A stretch of DNA of 64,000 nucleotides from SABY01 sp964523795. GTDB lineage: Bacteria; Bacteroidota; Bacteroidia; Bacteroidales; 4484-276. The position numbers and the translations under genes are program-made. The notes under the pieces were generated by a model that was not told where the DNA came from, searched no databases, and saw nothing but the letters and a program-made list of their open reading frames with translations. The stretch spans positions 1 through 64,000 of the forward strand of contig CAZGAO010000008.1 in NCBI GenBank assembly GCA_964523795.1, read 5' to 3'. This document shows positions 17,722 to 27,161 of the stretch, piece after piece. Numbering within the stretch: position 1 is the first letter of the stretch; each line of letters starts with the position of its first letter.

Positions 17722-18270
17722 TCAAAAAAACCACGGGAAGCCGCCCTTTTTCATGCGCTTAAGTTTCTTTTCCAAATCCCGGGTGTGGAGGTTGATGGCA
17801 ATAATTTTGCCCGTACCATCCAGCAGCAAGCTTGTAGGAATCTTGCGAATGTTGTAGGTTTTGGCGGCAGTGCAATCCCAACCCTTCATATCGCCAACAT
17901 TGATAAAAGCACCAACGGAATCTTTTCGGATGCTATTTTTCCAGGCTATTTCATTTTTGTCGAGCGACACATTGAAAATCACAAATCCCTTCTCGCCATC
18001 TTCAAAATCCAATTCTTTATATTCGTTAAAAATGGCGCGCAGGTAGGGCGACTTCTTGCGGCAGGGCGCACACCACGAAGCCCAGAAATTTATCAAAACT
18101 ATTTTTCCCTGTAATTGCGAAAGACTAACGGTTTCACCAGCAAGGCCTGATAACTCTATTTCGGGAGCCATCGCTCCAACTTCGATTCCTTCCAGGTTTT
18201 CCTTTTGTCCGAAAATATTCGAAGTAAAAAGAAAAATCAGAACTACACTTATGCTAAATCTTAGTTTCAT
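17722..18270 (-). CDS. TlpA-like thiol-disulfide oxidoreductase
   Basis: This 182-residue exported protein has a signal peptide (about 1-21, ending NIFGQ) and a thioredoxin fold with the CxxC motif Cys67/Cys70 in NFWASWCAPC. The cis-Pro region is RKIPTSLLLDGTGKIIAINL. It probably reduces or isomerises disulfides in the periplasm. It converges with the ATPase gene, separated by 44 bp, and lies downstream of an MFS gene on the same strand. Confidence 0.88.
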   Translation of the reverse strand: MKLRFSISVVLIFLFTSNIFGQKENLEGIEVGAMAPEIELSGLAGETVSLSQLQGKIVLINFWASWCAPCRKKSPYLRAIFNEYKELDFEDGEKGFVIFNVSLDKNEIAWKNSIRKDSVGAFINVGDMKGWDCTAAKTYNIRKIPTSLLLDGTGKIIAINLHTRDLEKKLKRMKKGGFPWFF

Positions 18271-18362
18271 ATTTATCTATTAAAAAAAATAGTAATGCAA
18301 TTTATTGATAAATTGTTCATTTTGCAGGCTTAGCTTTTATTAACAGGATGGTGGCTGAATAG

Positions 18363-19748
18363 TTAAACCTTTTTATTGGAAGGCAAATCCAGGCCATAGC
18401 CCGACTTTTTGTCTTCGCGTTTGAGCAGCAAAGCAAATACCAAGCCTAACACTCCTAAACCCGCCAACATCAGGATAGCCCAGGTATAATCGTAGGTATA
18501 AGTTCCGGTAGCCTTCACTGCTTCGGTAATTTCGGGATTGGTCTTGTCGAGTACAATACCGATCAATAAAGGAAAGGCCCACAGCCCGAGATTTTGTATC
18601 GAAAACATAGCTCCGTAGGCTGTGCCAATTCTTTTTTCGTCCACAATCTTGGCAACGCTTGGCCACATAGCGGCGGGAACCAGCGAAAAAGTAATTCCTA
18701 AAAACACCATGGGGATAATAGGATTAATCATGGTTAGGGCAAAGATAAGGTGGATGACCACCAACATCAACGAACCAAAAATCATGAAGGTGGCACTACG
18801 GCCAATCTTATCCACCAAAAAACCAAAAAAGGGCGTAAAGAACATGGTGCCCAGGCTAAGGTAGGATGCAATCTTTCCACTGGCTTGCTCGTCGAGGCCA
18901 AACTTGTTGAGGAAAAAATCGGGACTGAACGACTGGAATGGAAATACCGCCGAATAAAACGTGAGGCACAAAAGCGAGACATAAATAAACGAGCGATCGG
19001 TCATTAGTTTGCCCAGCTCGGCCATGCTAAATTTTTCGTCTGCTTTGAGCAGCACCACCTTTTCGTTTTGTTGGCGATCCAGTTTTTTATCAAAAAAGGT
19101 GTAATACATAAAAGCCAAAAAGCCGATACCCAAAAGTATGGCCGCAAACCAGATGGCCACGGTCCAGTGCGAGGCGTTGTCTTTGATAATGGGCGAAAAA
19201 TAAAAAGCGGCAAACGATCCCAGGCGGGCAATGCCGATCTTAAGCCCAAAGGCCAGTGCAAGTTCCTTACCTTTGAACCACTTAACAATTATTTTGCTAA
19301 TCACCACGATGCTGGTCTCGGCACCCAGGCCATAAAAAAACCGCCCCAGCAGCATCATTTTCAATTCGGGAGAATAATCGGGCCAGAAAGAAGCCATCAA
19401 ATTATACATCGGCCCACCCGAAGTATAAAGCGTGCTTGCGCCATAGGCCGTAATAAAACCACCGATGGTCATCATGCCCACGAACATCGTACCCGTGCGG
19501 CGGATGCCCAGCCTGTCGAGGATGATTCCACCAAGGATGGCCATCAGCAAAAAGGTGTTGGGTACCGAATAAAATGAAACAAAGAGGCCAAAATCGGAGG
19601 AGCTAAAGCCGAACTCTGTTTCGAGGGTTCGTTTCAGTGGCGAGATGGCATCGTAAAAATAATAGTTGGCCGCCTGCACAAAGGCAACGAGTACAAGTAT
19701 AGAAAAGCGTACCCACATCTTTTCCTTTAAGGCAGGTTTTATCGTCAT
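18363..19748 (-). CDS. MFS transporter, paralogue 1
   Basis: This 461-residue inner-membrane protein has about 12 membrane segments. The MFS loop motif is visible in GGIILDRLGIRRTG (after helix 2), and again in FFGFLVDKIGRSATF in the second half. It is closely related to the neighbour at 19768: both have NYYFYDA(I/L)SPLK, GLGAETSIVV and VPAAMWPSVAKIV. The ending is KREDKKSGYGLDLPSNKK. The substrate is not evident. Gene order and 19-bp spacing suggest co-transcription after paralogue 2. Confidence 0.88.
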   Translation of the reverse strand: MTIKPALKEKMWVRFSILVLVAFVQAANYYFYDAISPLKRTLETEFGFSSSDFGLFVSFYSVPNTFLLMAILGGIILDRLGIRRTGTMFVGMMTIGGFITAYGASTLYTSGGPMYNLMASFWPDYSPELKMMLLGRFFYGLGAETSIVVISKIIVKWFKGKELALAFGLKIGIARLGSFAAFYFSPIIKDNASHWTVAIWFAAILLGIGFLAFMYYTFFDKKLDRQQNEKVVLLKADEKFSMAELGKLMTDRSFIYVSLLCLTFYSAVFPFQSFSPDFFLNKFGLDEQASGKIASYLSLGTMFFTPFFGFLVDKIGRSATFMIFGSLMLVVIHLIFALTMINPIIPMVFLGITFSLVPAAMWPSVAKIVDEKRIGTAYGAMFSIQNLGLWAFPLLIGIVLDKTNPEITEAVKATGTYTYDYTWAILMLAGLGVLGLVFALLLKREDKKSGYGLDLPSNKKV

Positions 19749-19767
19749 CGTAAATTAAATATCAGTT

Positions 19768-21162
19768 TTAAAGATCTTCTTCTTTTGTGGCATTCGAGGG
19801 CAGTTCCAGACCATAGCCCGAGGTCTTGTCATCCCATTTCAGCAGCAGGGCAAAGATGAAACCGACAATCCCAAAGCCCACAAACATAAGCATGGTAGGC
19901 GTATAATTGAGCTTAGTCCCCGCTTCGATCATCTCGGAGGTAACTCCGGGATTGGTTGTATCGAGTAGGGTACCTGCCAAAATGGGAACGGCGAAGAGTC
20001 CGAGATTCTGAAACGAAAACATGGCTCCATAAGCAGTTCCGATGCGGTGCTCGGGAACAATCTTGGCAACCGAGGGCCACATAGCTGCTGGCACGAGCGA
20101 GAAAGCTATGCCCAGGAGCACCATCAAAACGTAAACATTAAAATTGGTAAGGCTAAACATAAGATGAACCAAAATCAAAAGCAGGGAGCCATAAATCATC
20201 AGCGTAGCACTCTTGCCTCTTTTATCAACCAGCCAGCCAAAGAGCGGAGTAAAAATCACCGTGCCATAGGGCAGCATCGAGGCAATATCGCCAGCTGTTT
20301 TTACGGAAACGCCAAACTTGTGATGGAAAAAATCGGGGGCATATTTCAGGAAGGGGAAAACGGCAGCATAAAAAGTTACACACAAAGCAGTGATAAAAAG
20401 AAAACTTCGGTTGGTAAAGAGCTTGCCCAGGTCAGAAATATGAAATTCTTCTTCTTTGTCTATCAGGCTGGTCTTGGTTTTTTCCTGTCTGTCGAGTTTA
20501 ATATCGTACATGATATAAACCAGGAAGAACAAAAAGCCGATTAGAAGCAGCATGGCGGCAAACCAAACCGGTGCAGCCCAGAAATCGGGCATCACCAGGC
20601 GGGGCGAAAGATTAAAGGCCAGGGCAGTGCCAATACGCGCAATACCCAGATTAAGTGCAAAAGCCAGGGCAATTTCGTAACCCTTAAACCATTTTACCAA
20701 TATCTTGCTTGTTACCACAATACTGGTTTCGGCACCCAGGCCAAAAATCAGCATCCCAAAAGACATCATTTTCAATTCGGGCGAATAGGAGGGTAAAAAG
20801 GAAGCCATCAATCCATAGCCAAAACCACCATTGGCATAATACTCGGTGGTGCCATAAGCGGTTAGCAAGGCTCCGATCATCATAAACACGGCAAACAGCA
20901 ATCCTGTGGGGCGGATGCCCATTTTATCCAAAATAATACCACCCAAAATGGCCATCAGCAAAAAGGTGTTAGGGAAGGCATAAAAGCCCGCCACAATTCC
21001 AAAATCCTGATTACTAAAATTGAGCTGCTCCTGGAGGAGCGTTTTTAATGGTGAAAGCGCATCATAAAAATAATAGTTGGCAGCCATCAAAAAACTGACA
21101 ATAACCATCATGGCCCACCTTGCGGCTGGCTTGTCTCGAAGTGTTTGCTTAATGTATTCCAT
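19768..21162 (-). CDS. MFS transporter, paralogue 2
   Basis: From ATG 21162 the protein has 464 residues and about 12 membrane helices, with GGIILDKMGIRPTG and FGWLVDKRGKSATL as MFS loop motifs. It is the first gene of a tandem pair; the pair shares most conserved blocks, so it arose by local duplication. The longer frame from 21198 starts with TTG and adds a tail not seen in the paralogue. Charge patterns in the helices might allow an anionic substrate, but this is only a guess. Confidence 0.88.
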   Translation of the reverse strand: MEYIKQTLRDKPAARWAMMVIVSFLMAANYYFYDALSPLKTLLQEQLNFSNQDFGIVAGFYAFPNTFLLMAILGGIILDKMGIRPTGLLFAVFMMIGALLTAYGTTEYYANGGFGYGLMASFLPSYSPELKMMSFGMLIFGLGAETSIVVTSKILVKWFKGYEIALAFALNLGIARIGTALAFNLSPRLVMPDFWAAPVWFAAMLLLIGFLFFLVYIMYDIKLDRQEKTKTSLIDKEEEFHISDLGKLFTNRSFLFITALCVTFYAAVFPFLKYAPDFFHHKFGVSVKTAGDIASMLPYGTVIFTPLFGWLVDKRGKSATLMIYGSLLLILVHLMFSLTNFNVYVLMVLLGIAFSLVPAAMWPSVAKIVPEHRIGTAYGAMFSFQNLGLFAVPILAGTLLDTTNPGVTSEMIEAGTKLNYTPTMLMFVGFGIVGFIFALLLKWDDKTSGYGLELPSNATKEEDL

Positions 21163-21198
21163 TATAATTTCTGTATCTGTTTTATTTAGAGCGGCCAA

Positions 21199-21499
21199 AT
21201 TTACGATTATTCAAACAACGTAAAAGTTTTCTTCGCAATTTCATAATGGCATTAGGGGGGATTTCTCCCGTTTATACTACCCCGATGGACGGGGCAGGCA
21301 ACTTCGCTTTGTATTTTGTCACCAATGACATGTTTTTGTAAGCGTCAGGATATTAATAGACTTATTGATGCACGTGCGGCACTGAAACCCTGTCTAAATG
21401 GCCAGGCAGACAGGTTTTTGATGGTGTGCCAATGAAATCATAATGGAAATAGACCTCTCCATTATCGGGCTTGTAGCAGATTTGTTTTCGAGAAAAGTT
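21199..21499. other. Gene-free spacer with short inverted repeats
   Basis: No gene is seen. It holds a CCCCG-ATGGA-CGGGG hairpin near 21280 that continues into CAGGCAACTTCGC. A GGCCAGGCAGACAGG stretch near 21400 resembles the reverse complement of GCCTGCCTGGCCAG near 39020. Confidence 0.5.
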
Positions 21500-21507
21500 T
21501 ATTTTTG
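21500..21507 (+). promoter_or_regulatory. Candidate -7 promoter element TATTTTTG
   Basis: TAnnTTTG match 26 bases before the ATG of the serine protease gene. Confidence 0.5.
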
Positions 21508-21533
21508 TGGCAAGAAAACAAAAATTAGAAATT

Positions 21534-23207
21534 ATGAAAAATCTGCTCCTGCTTATTCTTATGCTGCCTTTGGCAATAATGCAAACTGCACATGCCCAAA
21601 TTAGCAAACCCGGCCTGCCTCCCACTCTGGCTCTGAGTATTAAAAACGAAATATATCCAGTGATCGAAATTCCGGCTCCTGATGTGAGCCGCTTGCTCGC
21701 CGAAGATGCTTTTACTGATAAGCACGGCATTGCTATGCGTTTTGCAGTTTCTACTCCGGTTAACATCAATTTTAGCAAAGAAGGCGCATGGATGCAACTT
21801 AATGATGGAAGTCGGGTATGCCGTTTGGCAATTCAATCTCAGGAAGCACAAGCCTTGATAATGTATTACAAGAATTTCGTGATCCCTGAGGGAGGAACCT
21901 TGTTTATGTACGATAAGGAGCAAAAGCAAATTATTGGAGCCTTTACGCATTTCAACAACCGCAATGGCGGAACCTTTGCCACGCAAATGGTGCGTGGGGG
22001 CACCACCATTTTTGAATATCACCAGCCTGCCGGACTCATCCAAGAAGCCCGAATCATCATTGATGAAGTGGGCTATGTTTATCGCACTGCCGAGGTAATT
22101 TTTGGCGGCAAGGGATTTGGCGGTTCTGACACCTGCGAGGTAAACATTAAATGCCCTGAGGGGAATAATTGGCAGAATCAGGCCCTGGGTGTAGCCCGGG
22201 TTTCGGTTAAAAAAGGTTCTTCATCGCAGTGGTGCAGCGGTTCGCTGGTAAATAATGCACGCCAGGATTTGACCCCCTATTTTCTTACCGCCGATCATTG
22301 CGGCTTTGGGGCAAGTGCCGATGATTACGACCGCTGGATTTTTTATTTCAAATACCAGGGTGATTCTTGCAAGAACCCGTCAGGTGATTTGAATTTCAAT
22401 TTTTACAGCATCGTGGGTGCCACTAAGGTAGCTGCCGCAGGCGGCATAGGCTACGAATCGGATTTTAAATTACTCCTGCTCAACGAAAGAGTACCTGAGG
22501 TAGAATACCAGCCCTATTTTAATGGCTGGGATGCCAGCGATGAGGCTAGTGCAACAGGATTTGGCATACACCATCCGCAAGGCGATATCAAAAAAATATC
22601 TACTTTCACCCAACCGCTTATCTCGGATACATACAATGGCAACGACCCGGACACATACTGGCGGGTACGTTGGGCTGCAACAGAAACCAACCACGGCGTT
22701 ACCGAACCCGGCTCATCAGGTTCGCCCTTGTTCGATGCCAACGGATTGATTGTTGGGCAGCTCACCGGAGGAAGTGCAAGTTGCACCTACCTCACCAGCC
22801 CGGACTATTATGGCAAATTTTCGCATTCGTGGGATAAAATTGGAATCGCTGATTCAACACAGCTAAAAGCCTGGCTCGACCCCGATAATACGGGAGTACT
22901 TATTTTAAACGGCATTGTGGACGTTCCTGAACTGGAGAAAGAAAAACGTGTTCATTTAACAATTTTCCCAAATCCTACCAATGGTGTAGTTTGGCTGAAT
23001 TTTGATAAAAATCTGAAGAATGAAACAGTTCAGCTTATTGTTTTAGATCTTGCGGGAAGAAGAGTTTTGGATAAAACCATCAGTGCTGAAAAACTTAAAC
23101 AGGCAGAGATAAACCTGAGCTTTTTGAAGGAGGGCATTTATTTTGTTCGCACAATTATTGACAAAGAAATCTCGACCCAAAAAATAATCAAAACCTCAAT
23201 CAGGTAA
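21534..23207 (+). CDS. T9SS-secreted trypsin-like serine protease (lysyl endopeptidase type)
   Basis: From ATG 21534 the protein has 557 residues: signal peptide (MKNLLLLILMLPLAIMQTAHA), propeptide-like region, and an S1 protease domain at about 225-460. The triad His is in YFLTADHCGFG, an Asp candidate in SDFKLLLLNE, and Ser in EPGSSGSPLFD. The CSGSLVNN block and several Cys pairs match Achromobacter lysyl-endopeptidase-like enzymes. A C-terminal T9SS domain follows (LTIFPNPTNGVVWLNF, LDLAGRRV, EGIYFVRTI). It is predicted to act outside the cell on proteins. The end overlaps by 8 bp the convergent gene at 23200. Confidence 0.92.
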   Translation: MKNLLLLILMLPLAIMQTAHAQISKPGLPPTLALSIKNEIYPVIEIPAPDVSRLLAEDAFTDKHGIAMRFAVSTPVNINFSKEGAWMQLNDGSRVCRLAIQSQEAQALIMYYKNFVIPEGGTLFMYDKEQKQIIGAFTHFNNRNGGTFATQMVRGGTTIFEYHQPAGLIQEARIIIDEVGYVYRTAEVIFGGKGFGGSDTCEVNIKCPEGNNWQNQALGVARVSVKKGSSSQWCSGSLVNNARQDLTPYFLTADHCGFGASADDYDRWIFYFKYQGDSCKNPSGDLNFNFYSIVGATKVAAAGGIGYESDFKLLLLNERVPEVEYQPYFNGWDASDEASATGFGIHHPQGDIKKISTFTQPLISDTYNGNDPDTYWRVRWAATETNHGVTEPGSSGSPLFDANGLIVGQLTGGSASCTYLTSPDYYGKFSHSWDKIGIADSTQLKAWLDPDNTGVLILNGIVDVPELEKEKRVHLTIFPNPTNGVVWLNFDKNLKNETVQLIVLDLAGRRVLDKTISAEKLKQAEINLSFLKEGIYFVRTIIDKEISTQKIIKTSIR

Positions 23208-23421
23208 TTATTTCGTAGGCCGCGACTAAAACTCCCGCTATTACAATTACCGCAATAATATGAATCAAATATCTGGTCAAGGCATTGATGCTTTTGTATT
23301 GGGATATCATTTCGCGGAATTTGGAAAAGATTGAAGCGGATTTAACCGGAGGAGATTCAAAATTATCATCATCCTGAAAATCCTCAAATTGGGTGTCGTT
23401 AGATTTTAAATTGCTTGCCAT
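23200..23421 (-). CDS. Small acidic protein with C-terminal membrane anchor
   Basis: This is a 73-residue protein. The N-terminus is acidic and soluble (DTQFEDFQDDDNFESPP) and the C-terminal 20 or so residues form a hydrophobic helix (YLIHIIAVIVIAGVLVAAYE). No family is recognised. It looks like a tail-anchored protein. It is bounded by a bidirectional terminator upstream and overlaps the protease gene end by 8 bp. Composition argues for a real gene, but the size leaves doubt. Confidence 0.6.
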   Translation of the reverse strand: MASNLKSNDTQFEDFQDDDNFESPPVKSASIFSKFREMISQYKSINALTRYLIHIIAVIVIAGVLVAAYEIIT

Positions 23422-23478
23422 GGTTTTTAATTTTTAGTTTATGGTTTGTAAAACTACTAAAAAGATTTATACACCAAA

Positions 23479-23531
23479 TAAAAAAAACCTGGTGCTTACC
23501 CGATTGCTCAAGTACACCAGGCTTTTTTTTT
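23479..23531. terminator. Bidirectional Rho-independent terminator
   Basis: Stem CCTGGTG (23488-23494) with CACCAGG (23515-23521), preceded by an A run and followed by a run of nine T. It can stop transcription in either direction; the OFA transporter gene ends about 30 bp to the right on the minus strand. Confidence 0.85.
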
Positions 23532-23560
23532 ACAATATTAAAAACTACACTAAACAATCA

Positions 23561-25072
23561 TTATCGCTTAGCTGGTTTAACCATAATAGTTAGCACGGTA
23601 CCCAGCAATACGGCAATACCAGAGATGGTAAATGCCAATGGGAAATTTCCAAGATCGCCCAAACGGCCGCCGAGGATGGGGCCAAGAATTCCGCCAACGC
23701 CATAAGCCAGAAAAATAAAGGGATAGTTTTGCCCGACATTTTTGGCACCAAAGGTATCGGCAGTAATGGTGGGAAACAGTGCGAAGTTGCCCCCAAAGTT
23801 AAAACCAATAAGGGTAGCACCCAGATAGAGCAGATATTCGTTGCCGGCCATATAGGTAAACAGCAGCACCAAAATACCCTGTGTAGCGGTCATAATAATA
23901 ATGGAGGTTTTGCGCCCCAGCTTATCGCTGAGCGTTCCCCAAAGGATACGACCCAGGCCATTGGCCAGACTAAAGAAAACTGCCATGGCTGTACCCGCCA
24001 CTGCGCTTGCTGCTGCGGTATCCATACCACCGGCGCGAAGTGCTTCGATGGGATAAAGTTTCATTAAACCAATCGACATCAGTCCGGCTCCGGCACTAAA
24101 CACGAAGGTTAGAAATATCAGGTAAAACTGCGGAGTTTTCAGCATGGACGTACTATTAAAATCCCTTGTCCCTATTGGTTTGTTTACCGCCGAAACCTCG
24201 GGTGGAACATATCCTTTTGGTTTGTAGCCTGTCGGTGGAAAAACCATCCACATACTTCCCACAACTACCATTATGGCAAAGGCAACTCCATAAATAATAA
24301 ATGTAGATGGTAAACCAATATTTGCAATAAGATGCCCCCATGAACCGGCAAGTTTAACCCAGCCCATTGCTCCAAAGCCAAATCCGGCTACAGCTAAACC
24401 TGTTATCATTCCCTTTTTATCAGGAAACCACTGCATACCCACCGCGATAGGTACCACATAGGCCAAGCCAATACCTGCACCTCCAACAACACCAATAAAG
24501 ATGGCATAAAACCAAAAATTTAAACCTCCGAGTAAACCTGCCAAAATATATCCAAGCCCCAAAACTAAACCACCATACAGCGCGAGCTTTCGTGGCCCCC
24601 AGGTTTTTAGCTTTTTGCCCGCAAATACCATTACGATAGCAAAAAAGGCCAAGCCAAGCGCAAATATAACCTGTGTTTGGGTTTTGGAGAAACGATAACT
24701 TAGGCTATTCAATGTATCCTTGTCAACATACTTCAGGATAATGGAATTCATCGTAAGTATAATTTCTTTCTGTTCAGCTTTAATTTTGGCTTTTTCATCT
24801 TTATTTTCCAAAGTACTTTCCTTTAACTCAAGGCTTTTTAAATTAGCTCGAGGTTCTTTCAATTCTGCTGACATGTTCTCGAAAGCATCAGCTTTTAATT
24901 TAAGCATCGGTGCTTTGGAATAAGCGCCATATTGATCAACCACTTCTTTGGGCGATGAGGCAATAAGCCCCGGTGTAAATACCGACCAGGCGTAAATAGC
25001 GCCTAATGCCAGTTGAATTAAAATTGCCCCCAGCACTACAAGGCCGCGGTTCATTACTTTCTTTTCTGTCAT
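23561..25072 (-). CDS. OFA-family MFS transporter
   Basis: This 503-residue inner-membrane protein starts with the OFA signature NRGLVVLGAILIQLALGAIYAWSVFTPGL (here split over helix 1). It has a long hydrophilic insert after helix 1 (about 45-130), then 11 further helices; GLGRILWGTLSDKLGRKTS is the MFS loop. The family includes oxalate/formate antiporters and other monocarboxylate carriers. Its place next to acetyl-CoA synthetase and a porin suggests uptake of acetate or a similar organic acid. The long charged insert resembles that of several Bacteroidota OFA proteins. Confidence 0.9.
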   Translation of the reverse strand: MTEKKVMNRGLVVLGAILIQLALGAIYAWSVFTPGLIASSPKEVVDQYGAYSKAPMLKLKADAFENMSAELKEPRANLKSLELKESTLENKDEKAKIKAEQKEIILTMNSIILKYVDKDTLNSLSYRFSKTQTQVIFALGLAFFAIVMVFAGKKLKTWGPRKLALYGGLVLGLGYILAGLLGGLNFWFYAIFIGVVGGAGIGLAYVVPIAVGMQWFPDKKGMITGLAVAGFGFGAMGWVKLAGSWGHLIANIGLPSTFIIYGVAFAIMVVVGSMWMVFPPTGYKPKGYVPPEVSAVNKPIGTRDFNSTSMLKTPQFYLIFLTFVFSAGAGLMSIGLMKLYPIEALRAGGMDTAAASAVAGTAMAVFFSLANGLGRILWGTLSDKLGRKTSIIIMTATQGILVLLFTYMAGNEYLLYLGATLIGFNFGGNFALFPTITADTFGAKNVGQNYPFIFLAYGVGGILGPILGGRLGDLGNFPLAFTISGIAVLLGTVLTIMVKPAKR

Positions 25073-25124
25073 AGTCTCAATATTTTGTTTTGATATAAAT
25101 TCAAATCATTAGAAAATAAACAAT

Positions 25125-25161
25125 AAAAGGCATCCCGGAAATAAAAACCGAAATGCCTTTT
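25125..25161 (-). terminator. Terminator-like hairpin between acs and OFA transporter
   Basis: Nine-base arms AAAAGGCAT (25125-25133) and ATGCCTTTT (25153-25161) lie in the spacer between acs and the OFA gene, both on the minus strand. It may attenuate read-through, so the transporter could be expressed less than acs. Confidence 0.55.
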
Positions 25162-25183
25162 ATAAGATTAAGTTTTACATATT

Positions 25184-27106
25184 TTAGCGTTTTACCTTGA
25201 CCTTGGCACCTTCGATAATTTCTTCAACAACGCCTGGATCGAGTAGCGTAGAAGTATCGCCCAGGTTAGTGGCATCGCCTTCGCCAATCTTGCGCAAGAT
25301 GCGCCGCATGATCTTTCCTGACCGTGTTTTGGGCAGCCCGCTTACAATCTGAATCATATCCGGCTTGGCAATAGGCCCGATAAATTTGGTAACGGTATCG
25401 CGTATCTCCTTTTCGATGGTCTCAAGCTCGTGCTCCGAAAGCTCATCGCAGGTAACGTAAGCATAAATGCCCGAGCCTTTGATTTCGTGCGGATAGCCTA
25501 CCACAGCCGATTCGTTAACCTTGGGATGCTGGTTGATGGCATCTTCCACCTCGGCGGTACCTATGCGGTGTCCCGACACATTGATAACATCATCAATACG
25601 CCCGATAATCCGGTAGAAACCTTCCTCATCGCGCTTGGCTCCATCGCCGGTTAAGTAGAGGCCTTTGTAGCTGGAAAAGTACGTTTGGTAACACCGCTGA
25701 TGATCGCCGTAAGTACTGCGCAACATTCCCGGCCAGGGGAATTTAATACACAGGATTCCTTCTACGCCATTGCCTTTAAGCTCTTTGCCTTCGTTGTCAA
25801 CCAAAATGGGCTGAACACCTGGCAAGGGCAGGGTAGCAAACGAAGGTTTGGTGGGTGTAATGCCTGCTATCGGCGAAATCATAATTCCGCCTGTTTCGGT
25901 TTGCCACCAGGTATCCACAATGGGGCAACGACCGCCACCCACTACATCGTGGTACCAGCGCCAGGCCTCTTCGTTGATGGGTTCGCCAACCGTTCCCAGC
26001 ACTTTGAGCGAACTCAGATCGTGCTTAGTAACAAATTCGTTGCCCTGAGCCACAAGGGCGCGAATGGCCGTTGGTGCAGTGTAAAACTGATTAACCTTAT
26101 ATTTTTCTACCACATCCCAGAATCTTCCTGCATCGGGCCAGGTGGGTACGCCCTCAAACATAATAGAGGTAGCACCGGCCAGCAGCGGACCGTAAACAAT
26201 GTAGGAGTGGCCGGTAACCCAGCCAATATCGGCGGTACACCAATACACATCACCATCGCTGTATTGGAAAACGTTTTTGAAAGTGTATTCGGCAAACATC
26301 ATATATCCTGCTGTTGAATGCTGCACGCCTTTTGGTTTTCCGGTTGAGCCGGAGGTATAAAGAATAAACAAGGTATCTTCCGAATCCATCACTTCGGCTT
26401 TATTCTCGGTGCTTACACCTTCTACCAAATCATGCCACCATACATCGCGGCCTTCTTTCATTTCTACATTTTCGCCGGTGCGCTTGTAAATGATCGAAGT
26501 TTCGATCGATGGGCAGGTTTCCAAGGCCTGGTCAACAATTTCTTTGAGCGGAACATTTTTGGTACCCCGATAAGCCCCATCGGAGGTGATCACCATTTTG
26601 CAGGTCGAATCGTTGATACGATCGGCAAGGGCATTGGCCGAAAAACCGGCAAATACAATGCTGTGTATCGCGCCAATACGGGCACAGGCAAGCATGGCAA
26701 TGGCCAGCTCGGGAATCATAGGTAAATAAATGGCTACACGGTCACCCTTCTCTATGCCTTTTGCTTTGAGCACATTGGCAAACTGGGCAACTTTTTCAAA
26801 CAACTCACCATAAGTATAGGTTACGCTGTCTTCTTTCGGATCGTTAGGCTCCCAGATAATGGCGGGCTGGTCTTTGCGCTGAAACATGTTGCGCTCAAAA
26901 ATGTTTTCGGTAATATTCAGCTTGCCGTTTACAAACCATTTTACATAAGGCGCATCTTTGCCATCGAAATACCAATCCAGTACTTTGTCCCACTTCTTAC
27001 GCCAATAGTGCGATTCAGCAATTTTTGCCCAAAATCCTTCGGGGTCTGCAACACTCTCCTGGTACTTTTCAAAATATTCTGCCAGGTTCGAAATCTTGTT
27101 CGTCAT
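25184..27106 (-). CDS. acs: Acetyl-CoA synthetase (AMP-forming)
   Basis: This 640-residue cytosolic enzyme makes acetyl-CoA from acetate, ATP and CoA through an acetyl-AMP intermediate. The AMP-binding core motif YTSGSTGKPKGV is present, with WWQTETGG and YLTGDGAKRDEEGFYRIIGR. The C-terminal PKTRSGKIMRRILRK contains the Lys that is essential for adenylation and regulated by acetylation in homologues. Length is standard. It sits between a porin gene (upstream) and the OFA transporter (downstream) on the same strand, forming an acetate-scavenging set. Confidence 0.97.
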   Translation of the reverse strand: MTNKISNLAEYFEKYQESVADPEGFWAKIAESHYWRKKWDKVLDWYFDGKDAPYVKWFVNGKLNITENIFERNMFQRKDQPAIIWEPNDPKEDSVTYTYGELFEKVAQFANVLKAKGIEKGDRVAIYLPMIPELAIAMLACARIGAIHSIVFAGFSANALADRINDSTCKMVITSDGAYRGTKNVPLKEIVDQALETCPSIETSIIYKRTGENVEMKEGRDVWWHDLVEGVSTENKAEVMDSEDTLFILYTSGSTGKPKGVQHSTAGYMMFAEYTFKNVFQYSDGDVYWCTADIGWVTGHSYIVYGPLLAGATSIMFEGVPTWPDAGRFWDVVEKYKVNQFYTAPTAIRALVAQGNEFVTKHDLSSLKVLGTVGEPINEEAWRWYHDVVGGGRCPIVDTWWQTETGGIMISPIAGITPTKPSFATLPLPGVQPILVDNEGKELKGNGVEGILCIKFPWPGMLRSTYGDHQRCYQTYFSSYKGLYLTGDGAKRDEEGFYRIIGRIDDVINVSGHRIGTAEVEDAINQHPKVNESAVVGYPHEIKGSGIYAYVTCDELSEHELETIEKEIRDTVTKFIGPIAKPDMIQIVSGLPKTRSGKIMRRILRKIGEGDATNLGDTSTLLDPGVVEEIIEGAKVKVKR

Positions 27107-27161
27107 AATACTTTTGTTTAATTATTAATAAATGAATTAACGACTGATTTAATCTATTTTT

